Below are positions 25,641-33,970 of a DNA stretch of 64,000 nt, in pieces. The notes beneath the pieces were generated by a model. It was given only the letters and a program-made list of their open reading frames with translations. It searched no databases and was not told where the DNA came from. Origin of the DNA: Streptomyces sp. SAI-127 (GTDB lineage Bacteria; Actinomycetota; Actinomycetes; Streptomycetales; Streptomycetaceae). Location: contig NZ_JARXYJ010000001.1 in assembly GCF_029894425.1 (NCBI RefSeq), positions 1,922,001 to 1,986,000 on the forward strand, read 5' to 3'. The number at the start of each line of letters is the position of its first letter. Positions within the stretch are counted from its first letter, which is position 1. The position numbers and the translations under genes were made by a program.

Positions 25641-26621
25641 GTGACGATCACTTCCCCTCACCTCGGCAGCCCGTCCTCCGCCTGGACCGACGCGCGACTG
25701 CTGTACGCGCTGGAGGAAGTGGTCGAGACGGAACTCAACCGGCATCTGAAGGTCACCAAGGACTGGATGCCGCACGAGTACGTCCCGTGGAGCGACGGCC
25801 GCAACTTCCCCGGTCTCTTCGAGGACGGCGAGGCCTGGGAGAAGGGCCAGTCCAAGGTCACCGAGATCGGCCGGATCGCCCTCGTCGTGAACCTCCTCAC
25901 GGAGGACAACCTCCCCAGCTACCACCACGAGATCGCCTCGCTCTTCGGCCGCGACGGCGCCTGGGGCACCTGGGTGCACCGCTGGACCGCCGAGGAGGGC
26001 CGGCACGGCATCGTGATGCGCGACTATCTGCTCGCCTCGCGCGCGGTGGACCCGGACCAGCTGGAGCAGTTCCGGATGGCCCACATGAGCGAGGGCTTCG
26101 AGTCGGACAACCGCCACTCGATGCTGCACTCGGTGGCCTACGTCTCCTTCCAGGAGCTCGCGACCCGCGTCTCGCACCGCAACACCGGCCACCAGTCCGG
26201 GGACCCGGTCTGCGACCGCATGCTGGCCCGCATCGCCACCGACGAGAACCTTCACATGGTCTTCTACCGGAACCTGCTGAAGGCGGCCTTCGAGCTGGCG
26301 CCCGACCTGACGATGATGGCGGTGCGCGACGTCATCGTGAACTTCCGGATGCCCGGCCACGGCATGCCCGGCTTCGAGCGGGCCGCCGCACAGATGGCGA
26401 TCGGCGAGATCTACAACATGCGCATCCACCACGACGACGTCATCCAGCCCGTCCTGCGCTACCTGAAGGTCCTGGAGATCGACGGTCTCGGCCCCGAGGG
26501 CCTCAAGGCCCAGGAGGAACTCGGCCTGTACATGAGCGGCCTGGACGCGGAGGCGTCGAAGTTCGACGAGAAGCTGGCGGCGCGCAAGGCGCGGATGGCG
26601 GCGCGCGCGGCGGGGGCCTGA
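25641..26621 (+). CDS. Acyl-ACP desaturase (soluble di-iron fatty acid desaturase)
   Basis: GGAG precedes the GTG at 25641. The 326-residue protein has no membrane segment. Its helices supply the di-iron ligands of plant-type stearoyl-ACP desaturases: EEVVETELNRHL, TEDNLPSYHHEI, WTAEEGRHGIVMRDYL (ExxH) and ATDENLHMVFYRNLLKAAFE (ExxH). It introduces a double bond into an ACP-bound acyl chain and needs ferredoxin, which is not encoded nearby. The upstream operator array suggests control by membrane-lipid status. Length matches the family. Confidence 0.9.
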   Translation: MTITSPHLGSPSSAWTDARLLYALEEVVETELNRHLKVTKDWMPHEYVPWSDGRNFPGLFEDGEAWEKGQSKVTEIGRIALVVNLLTEDNLPSYHHEIASLFGRDGAWGTWVHRWTAEEGRHGIVMRDYLLASRAVDPDQLEQFRMAHMSEGFESDNRHSMLHSVAYVSFQELATRVSHRNTGHQSGDPVCDRMLARIATDENLHMVFYRNLLKAAFELAPDLTMMAVRDVIVNFRMPGHGMPGFERAAAQMAIGEIYNMRIHHDDVIQPVLRYLKVLEIDGLGPEGLKAQEELGLYMSGLDAEASKFDEKLAARKARMAARAAGA

Positions 26622-26634
26622 CGCCGGCCCGGCC

Positions 26635-26660
26635 GGCCCGCCGAATATCCGGTGCGGGCC
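26635..26660 (+). terminator. Possible terminator hairpin after the desaturase gene
   Basis: GGCCCGC (26635-26641) and GCGGGCC (26654-26660) form a perfect seven-bp stem with a 12-nt loop, 14 bp after the stop codon. Confidence 0.45.
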
Positions 26661-26936
26661 GCCCGCCCCCTGCTTCCTGCCGGGCTTGATCGACGTCGAC
26701 GCCGCCGCGCGGGTACGGCGGCGGATCGGCGCACCGCCCGCCCGCGAACGAACGCCGGGCCGCCTACGCCACCGTGCACGGGCACGGTTCGGCCGACCCG
26801 ACGATGCGGCGCGCGGTGCTGCGGGGCGTGCCGTGCGGCCCGGGCCGCACGGACCCCCTGCCCGTGGACAACGTCCTTCGCAAGCACATGGCGTGCAGCA
26901 CGTCGCTGCGACGGCAGGCCGAGAAGGGGCGCGTGC
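26661..26936. other. Interval without recognisable gene
   Basis: Between the desaturase terminator and the IclR promoter all three forward frames are open because of high GC, but none has a recognisable family pattern, a good ribosome-binding site or a signal peptide. Compositionally it looks like decayed or non-coding DNA. I found no long palindrome or tandem repeat. Confidence 0.4.
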
Positions 26937-26972
26937 CTTGCCTGCCTCGTGCGCTCGGCGCACGCTGGTCGT

Positions 26973-27734
26973 ATGGGTGCTCACGAAGGTGGCCCTACGC
27001 TCATCACCTCCGTGCAGCGTGCCCTCCGCCTGCTGGAGGCGGTGAGCGCGCACGAGAACGGTGCGCCGGCGAAGAAACTGGCACGTGAGACGGGACTGCC
27101 CCTGGCCACCGCCTATCACCTGCTGCGGACGCTGGTCCACGACGGATACATACGGAAACTGGACGACGGCGGGTTCGTCCTGGGCGACAAGCTGCAGACC
27201 CTGCACACCACGAGCCGCGGGCAGGCCTTGCTCGGCCGCGTCCGCCCCACGCTCGCCGCTCTGCGGGACGACCTCGCGACCGCCGCCTACCTCACCTTCT
27301 ACGAGGAGGGCGAGATTCGGGTCGCTGAGATCGTCGACGGCCCCCAGGCACCCCGTGTCGACCTCTGGGTGGGATTCGAGGACGCGGGGCACGCCACCGC
27401 GTTGGGCAAGTCCGTGCTGCGAGAACTGGATGACGCCTCCCGCAAGGACTACCTCTCCCGGCACGCCCTCGCCGACCTCACACCACGGACCATCACCAGC
27501 TCTCCGGAACTGCTCCGGCGACTCGACTCCTCACCCGTGGCCCCGGCCGTCACGGACCTGGAGGAGTACGCCCTCGGTACGGTCTGTGTCGCCGTGCCCG
27601 TCTACAACGGGGACACACTCGGCTCGCTCGGCGTCTCGCTGCGGGCGGACCGGCTCTCACGACTCGAGGAGATCCTGGCGCGGCTGATCCCGGCCGCGAG
27701 TCGCGTGACCAGGGGTCTCTCGCTCACTATCTGA
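26973..27734 (+). CDS. IclR-family transcriptional regulator
   Basis: From ATG 26973 the 253-residue product begins GAHEGGPTLITSVQRALRLLEAVSAHENGAPAKKLARETGLPLATAYHLLRTLVHDGYI, the IclR winged helix. The effector domain has TLAALRDDLATAAYLTFYEEGEIRVAEIVDG, GFEDAGHATALGKSVLRELDD and VCVAVPVYNGDTLGSLGVSL. There is no Shine-Dalgarno; TTGCCT (26938-26943) and CACGCT (26961-26966), 17 bp apart, would start transcription at the A of the ATG, so a leaderless transcript is possible. Neighbours give no clear target. Confidence 0.87.
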   Translation: MGAHEGGPTLITSVQRALRLLEAVSAHENGAPAKKLARETGLPLATAYHLLRTLVHDGYIRKLDDGGFVLGDKLQTLHTTSRGQALLGRVRPTLAALRDDLATAAYLTFYEEGEIRVAEIVDGPQAPRVDLWVGFEDAGHATALGKSVLRELDDASRKDYLSRHALADLTPRTITSSPELLRRLDSSPVAPAVTDLEEYALGTVCVAVPVYNGDTLGSLGVSLRADRLSRLEEILARLIPAASRVTRGLSLTI

Positions 27735-27829
27735 AAATCCCCTCCTTGTGGCGCCCGAGCCATACCCCTTTCCTGGATGAAAGAGACATTTCAGCAGCCC
27801 CCGCACAAGGTGAGGACTACGGACGAAGC

Positions 27830-29176
27830 ATGAGTGAGGTTCGAGACCACGGCGGCGACCCATGGCCGATTCGGCCGCTCAGGAACCGAGTGGCCGGTCC
27901 CGGTCCCGGGTCGGCGGCCCGGAAACGCGCCGTCGCACAGTTGGCCGCCGGGACACCCGCACTGCCCGTGCTGATCGTCTCCGTCATCGTGCTCATCGAC
28001 GTCATGTGCGGGGTAGGGACGATCTGGCTGCCACTGCTCGCGGCCGGGCCCGCGCTGGCCGCCACGACCGGCGGGCCGCGCGGAGTCCTCTGTGTCGGCC
28101 TTCTCGCCGCGATACTGGGCGCGACGCTCGGAACCCGGGACGGCGTTCCGGGACATGAGCTGACGGCCGTACTGTCCGCCCTGGCTGCCGTCACCCTGGC
28201 AAGCGGCCTCGCCAGCGCGTTGCGTGGGCGTCGTGAACGGGTGCTCGCGGCCGTCCGCTCGGTCGCGGAGGCCGCCCAGCATGCGCTCCTCAAGCCCGTA
28301 CCGGCGACTGTCGGCCCGTTCCAGGTGGCCGTTCGCTACAGCGCCGCGGCGGCGGAGGCCCGTATCGGCGGGGATCTCTACGCGCTGGTGCCCACCCCGT
28401 ACGGGGTCAGGCTGATCGTCGGCGATGTGCGCGGCAAGGGGCTGCCGGCCGTGGGGACCGCCGCACTCGTAGTCGGTGTCTTCCGTGAGGCCGCCTACGA
28501 CGAGCCCGATCTCCTCGCCGTCGTCGGCAGGATCGAGCGGAGCCTGGCGCGCAACCTCGGTGCTGACGACTTCGTCACCGCCGTGGTCGCCGGGTACCCG
28601 CAGGCAGGCCATCTGGAGGTGGTCAACTGTGGCCACGCGCCTCCGCTCCTGGTGCGCGAATCCGGCACCGTCGTGGCGGTGGAGCCCGCCCATCCGGCTC
28701 CGCCCCTCGGGCTGCGCGCCCTCACGGACGAGACCCCCAGCCTCCAGGTGCTGGCTTTCGCCGACGGGGACCAACTGCTGCTCTACACCGATGGGGTCAC
28801 CGAGGCCCGCAACCACAGCCGTGAGTTCTACCCGCTCGCCGAAGGGCTGGCCCGCCACGTGTCCGACGAGCCGGCCTGCACCCTCACCGCGCTCCATGAC
28901 GAACTGCTGACGCATGTGGGCGGCCGGCTGCACGACGACGCGGCGCTGCTACTGCTCCGCATACCGGCCGCTTCCGCGAGCGAAGCCGCCCTTCCCGAAG
29001 CGGTGTCGGACGCCGGTCGCGGCAGCGGCTCACGCTCCAGCCAGGCTGCCGAGAGGACCGAAGCAACGGGGGGTGCTGGTATCCCCGTCGTCGCGCACGC
29101 AAACGGCCCCGGACAAGGAGTCCGAGCCCGGATAGAACGCCTCCCTGAGGAGAGAAACCCCTGGTCAACGTCTTAG
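27830..29176 (+). CDS. Membrane-anchored PP2C (SpoIIE-type) protein phosphatase
   Basis: The start is ATG 27830 after GGACGAAGC. The 448-residue product has three or four N-terminal transmembrane segments (LPVLIVSVIVLIDVMCGVGTIWLPLLAAGPALAA, GVLCVGLLAAILGATLG, ELTAVLSALAAVTLASGLASAL). A short helix is followed by the phosphatase domain: FQVAVRYSAAAAEARIGGDLYALV, VRLIVGDVRGKGLPAVGTAALVVGVFREAA, LEVVNCGHAPPLLV, LLLYTDGVTEARN and DDAALLLLRI. These supply the metal-binding aspartates of the RsbU/SpoIIE type, which dephosphorylates anti-sigma-factor antagonists. No anti-sigma partner is adjacent. The C-terminal 60 residues are low complexity. Confidence 0.9.
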   Translation: MSEVRDHGGDPWPIRPLRNRVAGPGPGSAARKRAVAQLAAGTPALPVLIVSVIVLIDVMCGVGTIWLPLLAAGPALAATTGGPRGVLCVGLLAAILGATLGTRDGVPGHELTAVLSALAAVTLASGLASALRGRRERVLAAVRSVAEAAQHALLKPVPATVGPFQVAVRYSAAAAEARIGGDLYALVPTPYGVRLIVGDVRGKGLPAVGTAALVVGVFREAAYDEPDLLAVVGRIERSLARNLGADDFVTAVVAGYPQAGHLEVVNCGHAPPLLVRESGTVVAVEPAHPAPPLGLRALTDETPSLQVLAFADGDQLLLYTDGVTEARNHSREFYPLAEGLARHVSDEPACTLTALHDELLTHVGGRLHDDAALLLLRIPAASASEAALPEAVSDAGRGSGSRSSQAAERTEATGGAGIPVVAHANGPGQGVRARIERLPEERNPWSTS

Positions 29177-29183
29177 CGTAGGC

Positions 29184-29495
29184 TCATCGGTTTTCCACCC
29201 GCCTGATCGCCAGCCGCTCCTTCTCGGAGAGGCCGCCCCAGACGCCGAAGCGTTCGTCGTTGGCCAGGGCGTACTCGAGGCAGGCCGAGCGCATCTCGCA
29301 CATGCCGCAGATGCGCTTCGCCTCCCGTACCGAGCTGCCCGGCTCGGGAAAGAAGAAGTCCGCCCCGGTCTGCGCGCACAACGCCTGCGCCTGCCAGGCG
29401 GGGTCGGTCGGGGTGATGGTGTCGATGTGCATGGCCGAGATCGTGCCGGGCAGCGAAAAACGTTCGATCAACGCGGGATCAACGGCGCCGTTCAT
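29184..29495 (-). CDS. WhiB-like (Wbl) iron-sulfur transcription factor
   Basis: From ATG 29495 the product has 103 residues; ATG 29432 would give 82. The Wbl pattern is complete: DPAWQAQALCAQTGADFFFPEPGSSVREAKRICGMCEMRSACLEYALANDERFGVWGGLSEKERLAIRR. It has four cysteines (C, then CxxC-x5-C) for a 4Fe-4S cluster, the GVWGG turn and a basic C-terminal tail. Wbl proteins bind the housekeeping sigma factor and steer it in development or stress. Which Wbl paralogue this is cannot be stated safely. It is convergent with the SpoIIE-type phosphatase and divergent from the VOC gene. Confidence 0.92.
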   Translation of the reverse strand: MNGAVDPALIERFSLPGTISAMHIDTITPTDPAWQAQALCAQTGADFFFPEPGSSVREAKRICGMCEMRSACLEYALANDERFGVWGGLSEKERLAIRRVENR

Positions 29496-29658
29496 GGCCT
29501 CCGGTCTCCTCGATGGTCCTCCGCCCGGTAAGGGAGTGCACGGCGGCGCACGGAAACGGTTCCTCCGACGGTCCGCGGCGTCGTCCCGGCGGCGATTGTC
29601 AGTGGACGGTGCAAGACTCGGCAGTGCAGGCAACGGGACCCCTCAGAGGAGGGCAGAG

Positions 29659-30450
29659 ATGCTCACGACCCGTTATGTCACCGGCGCTCCGAACTGGCTC
29701 GACCTCGGCACCCCGGACATCGACGGCGCCACCACCTTCTACGGCGGCCTGTTCGGCTGGGAGTTCCAGCCGGGCCCGCCCGAAGCCGGCGGTTACGGCT
29801 TCTTCCAGCTCGCCGGCAAAACCGCCGCGGGCGGCATGCAGACCACACCGGAGCAGGGCCCGCCCTCCTGGACCGTGTACTTCCAGACCCCGGACGCGGA
29901 CGCCACCGCGAAGGCGGCCGAGCAGGCGCACGGCTCGGTGCTGATGCAGCCCATGGACGTGATGGACCAGGGCCGCATGGCGATCCTCGCCGACAAGGCG
30001 GGCGTGTCCTTCGGCATCTGGCAGCCCAGGCAGAACAAGGGGCTCCAGGTCACCCAGGAGCCGGGCTCGCTGTGCTGGGTCGAGCTGTACACGGCCGACC
30101 TGCCGATGGCCGCCTACTTCTACCGTGCGGCTCTCGGCCTGGAGACCTACGGGGTCGACTTCCCGGGCGGCACGTACACGACCGTGCTGCCGGACGGGCA
30201 GGGCGAGGACGCCATGTTCGGCGGCATCGTCCCGCTCGCCGACGATCCGCTGGAGGCGCGGGCCGGGGCGTACTGGATGCCGTACTTCGAGGTCACGGAC
30301 ACGGACGAGACGGTGGCGAAGGCACAGGAGCTGGGCGGCAGCATCCGGCTGCCCGCCACGGACGTGCCGGGGGTCGGCCGGGTCGCCAAGCTGGCCGACC
30401 CGTACGGCGCCCGCTTCGCGATCCTCAAGAGCGCGCCGCAGCAGACGTGA
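29659..30450 (+). CDS. Two-domain VOC (glyoxalase-like) protein
   Basis: The ATG at 29659 follows GGAGGG. The 263-residue protein is two repeated vicinal-oxygen-chelate modules: GAPNWLDLGTPDIDGATTFYGGLFGWEF through DKAGVSFGIWQP, and GSLCWVELYTADLPMAAYFYRAALGLETYGVDFPGG through DPYGARFAILKS. This is the Streptomyces hydroxylase/glyoxalase-like family of about 260 residues. The expected metal positions are only partly conserved, so it may bind a small molecule rather than catalyse. It is transcribed away from the Wbl gene and converges with the LacI regulator. Confidence 0.87.
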   Translation: MLTTRYVTGAPNWLDLGTPDIDGATTFYGGLFGWEFQPGPPEAGGYGFFQLAGKTAAGGMQTTPEQGPPSWTVYFQTPDADATAKAAEQAHGSVLMQPMDVMDQGRMAILADKAGVSFGIWQPRQNKGLQVTQEPGSLCWVELYTADLPMAAYFYRAALGLETYGVDFPGGTYTTVLPDGQGEDAMFGGIVPLADDPLEARAGAYWMPYFEVTDTDETVAKAQELGGSIRLPATDVPGVGRVAKLADPYGARFAILKSAPQQT

Positions 30451-30463
30451 CCGGGGCGGGGGA

Positions 30464-31489
30464 TCACGCCGAGGCGCGGCGGATCAGCGTGGTCGGCAGG
30501 ACGACACCGGCCGGTGTGGCTCCCCCGCTCCTGCGGTCGAGGTCCCGCAGCAGCAGGCGGGCCATCAACCGGCCCATCTCCTCTATGTCCTGACGGACCG
30601 TCGTCAGCGGCGGATCGGTCTGTTCGGCGACCGGCAGCATGTCGTCGAAGCCGATCACCGCCACGTCCTCGGGCACCCGGCGCCCCCGCTCGCGCAGCAC
30701 GCGCAGGGCGCCGGACGCGGTGAGGTCGTTGGCGGCGAACACCGCGTCCACGTCCGGGCACCGGTCGAGGAGTTCGCGCATCGCCCGCTCCCCGCCGGCC
30801 GGAGTGAAGTCGCCCCGTACGACAAGCTCCGGGTCGGCGTCGCCCATGACGTCCTTGTAGCCGTCGAGCCGGTCCGCGGCGGAGGTCTGGTCGAGGGCGC
30901 CGGTGATGTGGGCGACACGGGTGCGTCCGAGTCCGACGAGATGCCGCACGGCCTCGCGGGCACCGCCCCGGTTGTCACTGTCGACGTACACGGCATCCGT
31001 CGTCCCGTCGCTCCACCCGGGCCGGCCGCCGAACACCGTGGGGACACCGGCCCGTTGGATCAGTTGCGGCAGCGGGTCGTCCAGATGCAGCGAGAAGACG
31101 AGCGCGCCGTCGACATGGCCTCCGGCGAGGTAGCGTCCGACGCGGGCGTGGTCGTCGCGGCCCTCGGTGAGCAGCAGGACGAGTTGATTGTCGTGGGCGG
31201 TCAACTCCTTGCTGATTCCCCGGAGTTGCAGCGCGAAGAAGGGGTCCGCGAAGACCCTGGTCTCCGGTTCGGCCACCACCACGGCGACGGCGTCATGGCG
31301 CCGGGTGACGAGACTGCGGGCGGCCTGGTTGGGGACGTAACCGAGCTCTTCGACGGCCCTGCGCACCCGCTCGACGAGCGGCTCCCTGACCCCGTCCCCA
31401 CCGTTCACCACCCGGGACACGGTGGCCCGCGACACCCCGGCCCGGGCCGCCACGGCCTCCAGTGTGGGGCGCGGCACTGTGTCGGTCAC
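30464..31489 (-). CDS. LacI-family transcriptional repressor
   Basis: The 341-residue product (GTG 31489) starts with a textbook LacI headpiece: RPTLEAVAARAGVSRATVSRVVNGGDGVREPLVERVRRAVEELGYVPNQAARSLVTRR, including the minor-groove hinge helix. A periplasmic-binding-protein-like core follows (DAVAVVVAEPETRVFADPFFALQLRGISKEL, DGALVFSLHLDD, VPTVFGGRP, VDSDNRGGAREAVRHLVGLGRTRVAHITG, VFAANDLTASGALRVLRERGRRVPEDVAVIGFDDM). The ligand is probably a sugar. A perfect LacI-type operator lies 57 bp upstream; the gene it should control appears to be decayed. Confidence 0.92.
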   Translation of the reverse strand: MTDTVPRPTLEAVAARAGVSRATVSRVVNGGDGVREPLVERVRRAVEELGYVPNQAARSLVTRRHDAVAVVVAEPETRVFADPFFALQLRGISKELTAHDNQLVLLLTEGRDDHARVGRYLAGGHVDGALVFSLHLDDPLPQLIQRAGVPTVFGGRPGWSDGTTDAVYVDSDNRGGAREAVRHLVGLGRTRVAHITGALDQTSAADRLDGYKDVMGDADPELVVRGDFTPAGGERAMRELLDRCPDVDAVFAANDLTASGALRVLRERGRRVPEDVAVIGFDDMLPVAEQTDPPLTTVRQDIEEMGRLMARLLLRDLDRRSGGATPAGVVLPTTLIRRASA

Positions 31490-31545
31490 TTCGGTGCTCC
31501 TCGTCGGCGGGTGCGGATCAGGATAGCCCCGGCGCAGGACACCGG

Positions 31546-31559
31546 TGAGAGCGCTCTCG
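31546..31559. promoter_or_regulatory. LacI-type operator TGAGAGCGCTCTCG
   Basis: The 12-bp core GAGAGCGCTCTC (31547-31558) is a perfect palindrome with the central CG of LacI/GalR operators, and resembles the CebR-type GGGAGCGCTCCC of Streptomyces. It is 57 bp upstream of the LacI-gene start and just ahead of the remnant on the other strand. Confidence 0.75.
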
Positions 31560-31599
31560 GGATGGGCGAAGGGGCTTGCGCAACGGGATCAGCTCGGTG

Positions 31600-31865
31600 A
31601 GGATCACCGCATGATCGGCCGGGCGCACTGGCTGCTCAACGCGCGGGATCCGGGCGGGCAGCGTGTTCTTCGGGGGACAAGGCGCCGATCGCGACCGGCT
31701 CGTGGAGTGCCACCTCAGCCAGGACACCGTCGAGTCCGGCGCCGAGGGGCGCCAGGTGCGTCCCGACGGCAGCGGCTCGGTCGTCGCCGTGCCGTCTCTC
31801 GAGGTCCGCGTCTCTACGTCCAGGACGCGGCCGCCCGGGACTGGTCGGTGCCGGACATCTCGTGA
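31600..31865 (+). pseudogene. Decayed coding fragment downstream of the LacI operator
   Basis: In the forward direction one frame reads IGRAHWLLNARDPGGQRV, then FFGGQGADRDRLVECHLSQDTVESGAEGRQVRPDGSGSVVAVPSLEVR in another, and finally RLYVQDAAARDWSVPDIS before a stop at 31865. The pieces look protein-like and lie in different frames, so at least two frameshifts would be needed. Given the adjacent LacI repressor and operator, a former sugar-utilisation gene such as a glycosidase is a reasonable guess. I do not recognise the family. The rest of 31490-31872 holds nothing else I can support. Confidence 0.35.
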
Positions 31866-31871
31866 CGGGAT

Positions 31872-32786
31872 TCAGGACAGCAGGTCCACCCGCCGTCCGA
31901 TCCCCTCCCGCTCGGCCCGCCCGTACGCCGTCCAGGCCAGGGCGAGGTCCTGCCAGGGCATGCCCACGGGGGCGTAGACCGTGCGGTCCGTGTCGGTGGT
32001 CCGGCCGGGGTGCTCGGAGCGCGCCACCTCGCCGAGGGTCGCGTCGGCCGGCCTCAGCACTCCCACGCTCGCCGCGAGTTCACGATCGTCGACCACCAGG
32101 AGCCCAGCGTCCAGCAGATCGGCGGCCAGTTCCGCCTTGCCGGGCTCGTCCACACCCAGGCTCGTGAAGTGCTGGCCGGGCCTGGTGTCCCGCAGGTGCA
32201 GCAGTGGTTCCCTCGACCAGGTCGCCGACAGGACGATGTCCGCGGCGACGGCGACCTCCGCGGCGCGGGACACCACACGCCCACCGTGTCGCGCGGCGAA
32301 CTCCGCGGCGCGGTCGGCGGACGTGTCCTGGACGACGAGGGCGCTGCGGGGTCGTAGCGCCGCAAGGCCCCGCACCAGCAACTCGGCCTGTGCGCCCGCC
32401 CCGATCACTCCGACGACGTCTCCCCGGCCGGCGAGCAGATGTGTGCCCAGGGCGGCCGCGAGGCCTGTTCGCCAGGCCGTGACCGTCGCCGAGTCCAGCA
32501 GCGCCAGCAACTCGCCGTCGGCGCCGCTGTGCAGGCAGATCACCCCGCGCAGGGCGGGCCGGGCGGCGGGGAACTTGGCGTTGACCTTCACCGTGTAGGC
32601 CGGAATGCCGGGGAGCAGGCCCGGGATCAGCGCGGTGGCCGTACCGGGGAACGGGAGGTCCGTGCGCACCCGTTGTCCCACGATCGGCACCGCCTCCGCG
32701 TGCCGGAAGCCGTCCCGCAGGGCGTCGATGCAGGCCTCCGGCTCCAGCACCGCTTCCAGATCACCATGTGTCAGAACAAGAGTCAC
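31872..32786 (-). CDS. Ornithine cyclodeaminase / mu-crystallin family protein
   Basis: I set the start at GTG 32786 (TLVLTHGDLEAVLEPEACIDALRDGF), 14 bp after the laccase stop and behind GGACGG. The 304-residue product has the family order: VKVNAKFPAARPALRGVICLHSGADGELLALLDSATVTAWRTGLAAALGTHLLA, the NAD-binding motif VVGVIGAGAQAELLVRGLAAL, then DIVLSATWSREPLL and HFTSLGVDEPGKAELAADLLDAG. Members are ornithine cyclodeaminases, alanine or imine dehydrogenases; the substrate cannot be assigned. It appears to be the second gene of an operon with the small laccase, an unexplained pairing. Confidence 0.87.
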   Translation of the reverse strand: MTLVLTHGDLEAVLEPEACIDALRDGFRHAEAVPIVGQRVRTDLPFPGTATALIPGLLPGIPAYTVKVNAKFPAARPALRGVICLHSGADGELLALLDSATVTAWRTGLAAALGTHLLAGRGDVVGVIGAGAQAELLVRGLAALRPRSALVVQDTSADRAAEFAARHGGRVVSRAAEVAVAADIVLSATWSREPLLHLRDTRPGQHFTSLGVDEPGKAELAADLLDAGLLVVDDRELAASVGVLRPADATLGEVARSEHPGRTTDTDRTVYAPVGMPWQDLALAWTAYGRAEREGIGRRVDLLS

Positions 32787-32800
32787 CCGTCCATGATCCG

Positions 32801-33781
32801 TCAGTGCTCGTGCCCGGCCTGGTGCTCCGTGTGCTCGTGCGGCTCGTACCCGGGGATCGTGCCGTCCGTCTTCTTCACCAGGAACAGGCCCACCATGCCC
32901 ATGTCGGAGTGGCTCTGGACGTGGCAGTGGTACATCCACGCGCCCGCCCCGACCCCCTCCCCCGCGATCACCTGGAAGCCGAAGGAGTCCGCCGGGCCCA
33001 CGATCTTGTTGTCGATGACCTGGCTCGGGTCGTCGGGCCCGGTGAGCATGCCCGTGCGGTTGTCCGCCCAGCGGTGACCGTGCAGGTGGAAGGTGTGGTA
33101 GTACTCGCCGTGCGTGATCATCACGAACTCGACCCGATCGCCCACCGTGGCCTCGAAGTCGGGCCCCGAGTGGGCGGGCTTGTTGTTGATGAGCATGTCG
33201 TTGAAGACGATCGTGTGGGTCGCGTCGGGGAGGACATCGCCCTTGCGGCGGACGATCACGGGTCCGTAGAGGCCCTTGCGGATGCCGCCGGTTCCGTGTT
33301 CCGTGCCGACCACGTGGTCGTGGTAGTGCCAGTAGCCCGCGCTGCCCGCCCGCCAGGTGCCGTCGCTCCGGCGGCCCGGCACATGGGTGCGCCAGGTGTA
33401 GGTGCGGGTCCCGCCCGGCTCGACGTCGCTCTTGTTCAACCTGGTGCCGTCGCTGGAGATTTCGTAGTCCAGGCCGTGGACGTGCAGGCTCGCCCTGACG
33501 TCCATGGTGTTCTCGAACTCGATGTGCAGGGTGTCGCCCTCGTTGAGCTCGATGAGCGGACCGGGGACGGTCGCCCTGCCCTTCTCGAGGCCGTAGCCCA
33601 TCTGTCCGTCGGCGAGCTTCTCGGCGTACAGCTTGATGCGCTTGACCTCGCCGCCGCCCGGGGCGGCCGTCGCCGGGCCCGTGTCGCTCCGGGCCTCCGG
33701 CGCCAGGGACAACGATGTCGCGACGGCCGCGCCGCCGAGCAGCACCCGCCGGTTGAAGCCACGTCTGTCCAGTGCGCCCAT
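32801..33781 (-). CDS. Two-domain multicopper oxidase (small laccase, SLAC type)
   Basis: The 326-residue product has a Tat-type signal ([26 protein letters not shown]) and the four copper-binding motifs of two-domain laccases: [20 protein letters not shown] and [12 protein letters not shown]. The last carries the type-1 copper Cys-His-Met set. Length matches Streptomyces SLAC/EpoA, which act as trimers and oxidise phenols with reduction of oxygen to water. A His-rich tail ([11 protein letters not shown]) ends the protein. It is divergent from the ThuA/PQQ operon with 190 bp between the starts. Confidence 0.93.
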   Translation of the reverse strand: MGALDRRGFNRRVLLGGAAVATSLSLAPEARSDTGPATAAPGGGEVKRIKLYAEKLADGQMGYGLEKGRATVPGPLIELNEGDTLHIEFENTMDVRASLHVHGLDYEISSDGTRLNKSDVEPGGTRTYTWRTHVPGRRSDGTWRAGSAGYWHYHDHVVGTEHGTGGIRKGLYGPVIVRRKGDVLPDATHTIVFNDMLINNKPAHSGPDFEATVGDRVEFVMITHGEYYHTFHLHGHRWADNRTGMLTGPDDPSQVIDNKIVGPADSFGFQVIAGEGVGAGAWMYHCHVQSHSDMGMVGLFLVKKTDGTIPGYEPHEHTEHQAGHEH

Positions 33782-33970
33782 GCAGAACTCCCCACCGTGA
33801 TACGGATTTTGCGGAGACGTACCTGTGATGAACCTGTGAGACGGTACCGGCCCCCGAGTCGTTTATCCACACTCAGGACAAAGTTCGTGCGATCCCGGTC
33901 ATAGGTATTGGCGAGTGACGCAAAGCGGTCTAGCTTCCATGGCGCTGTTGCTGTGACCGAGGAGGTGCCC

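Noticed and set aside
26661..26936. Open frames between the desaturase and IclR genes as a new small gene
   Set aside because: All three frames are open only because stops are rare at this GC; no ribosome-binding site, family pattern or third-position bias stands out.
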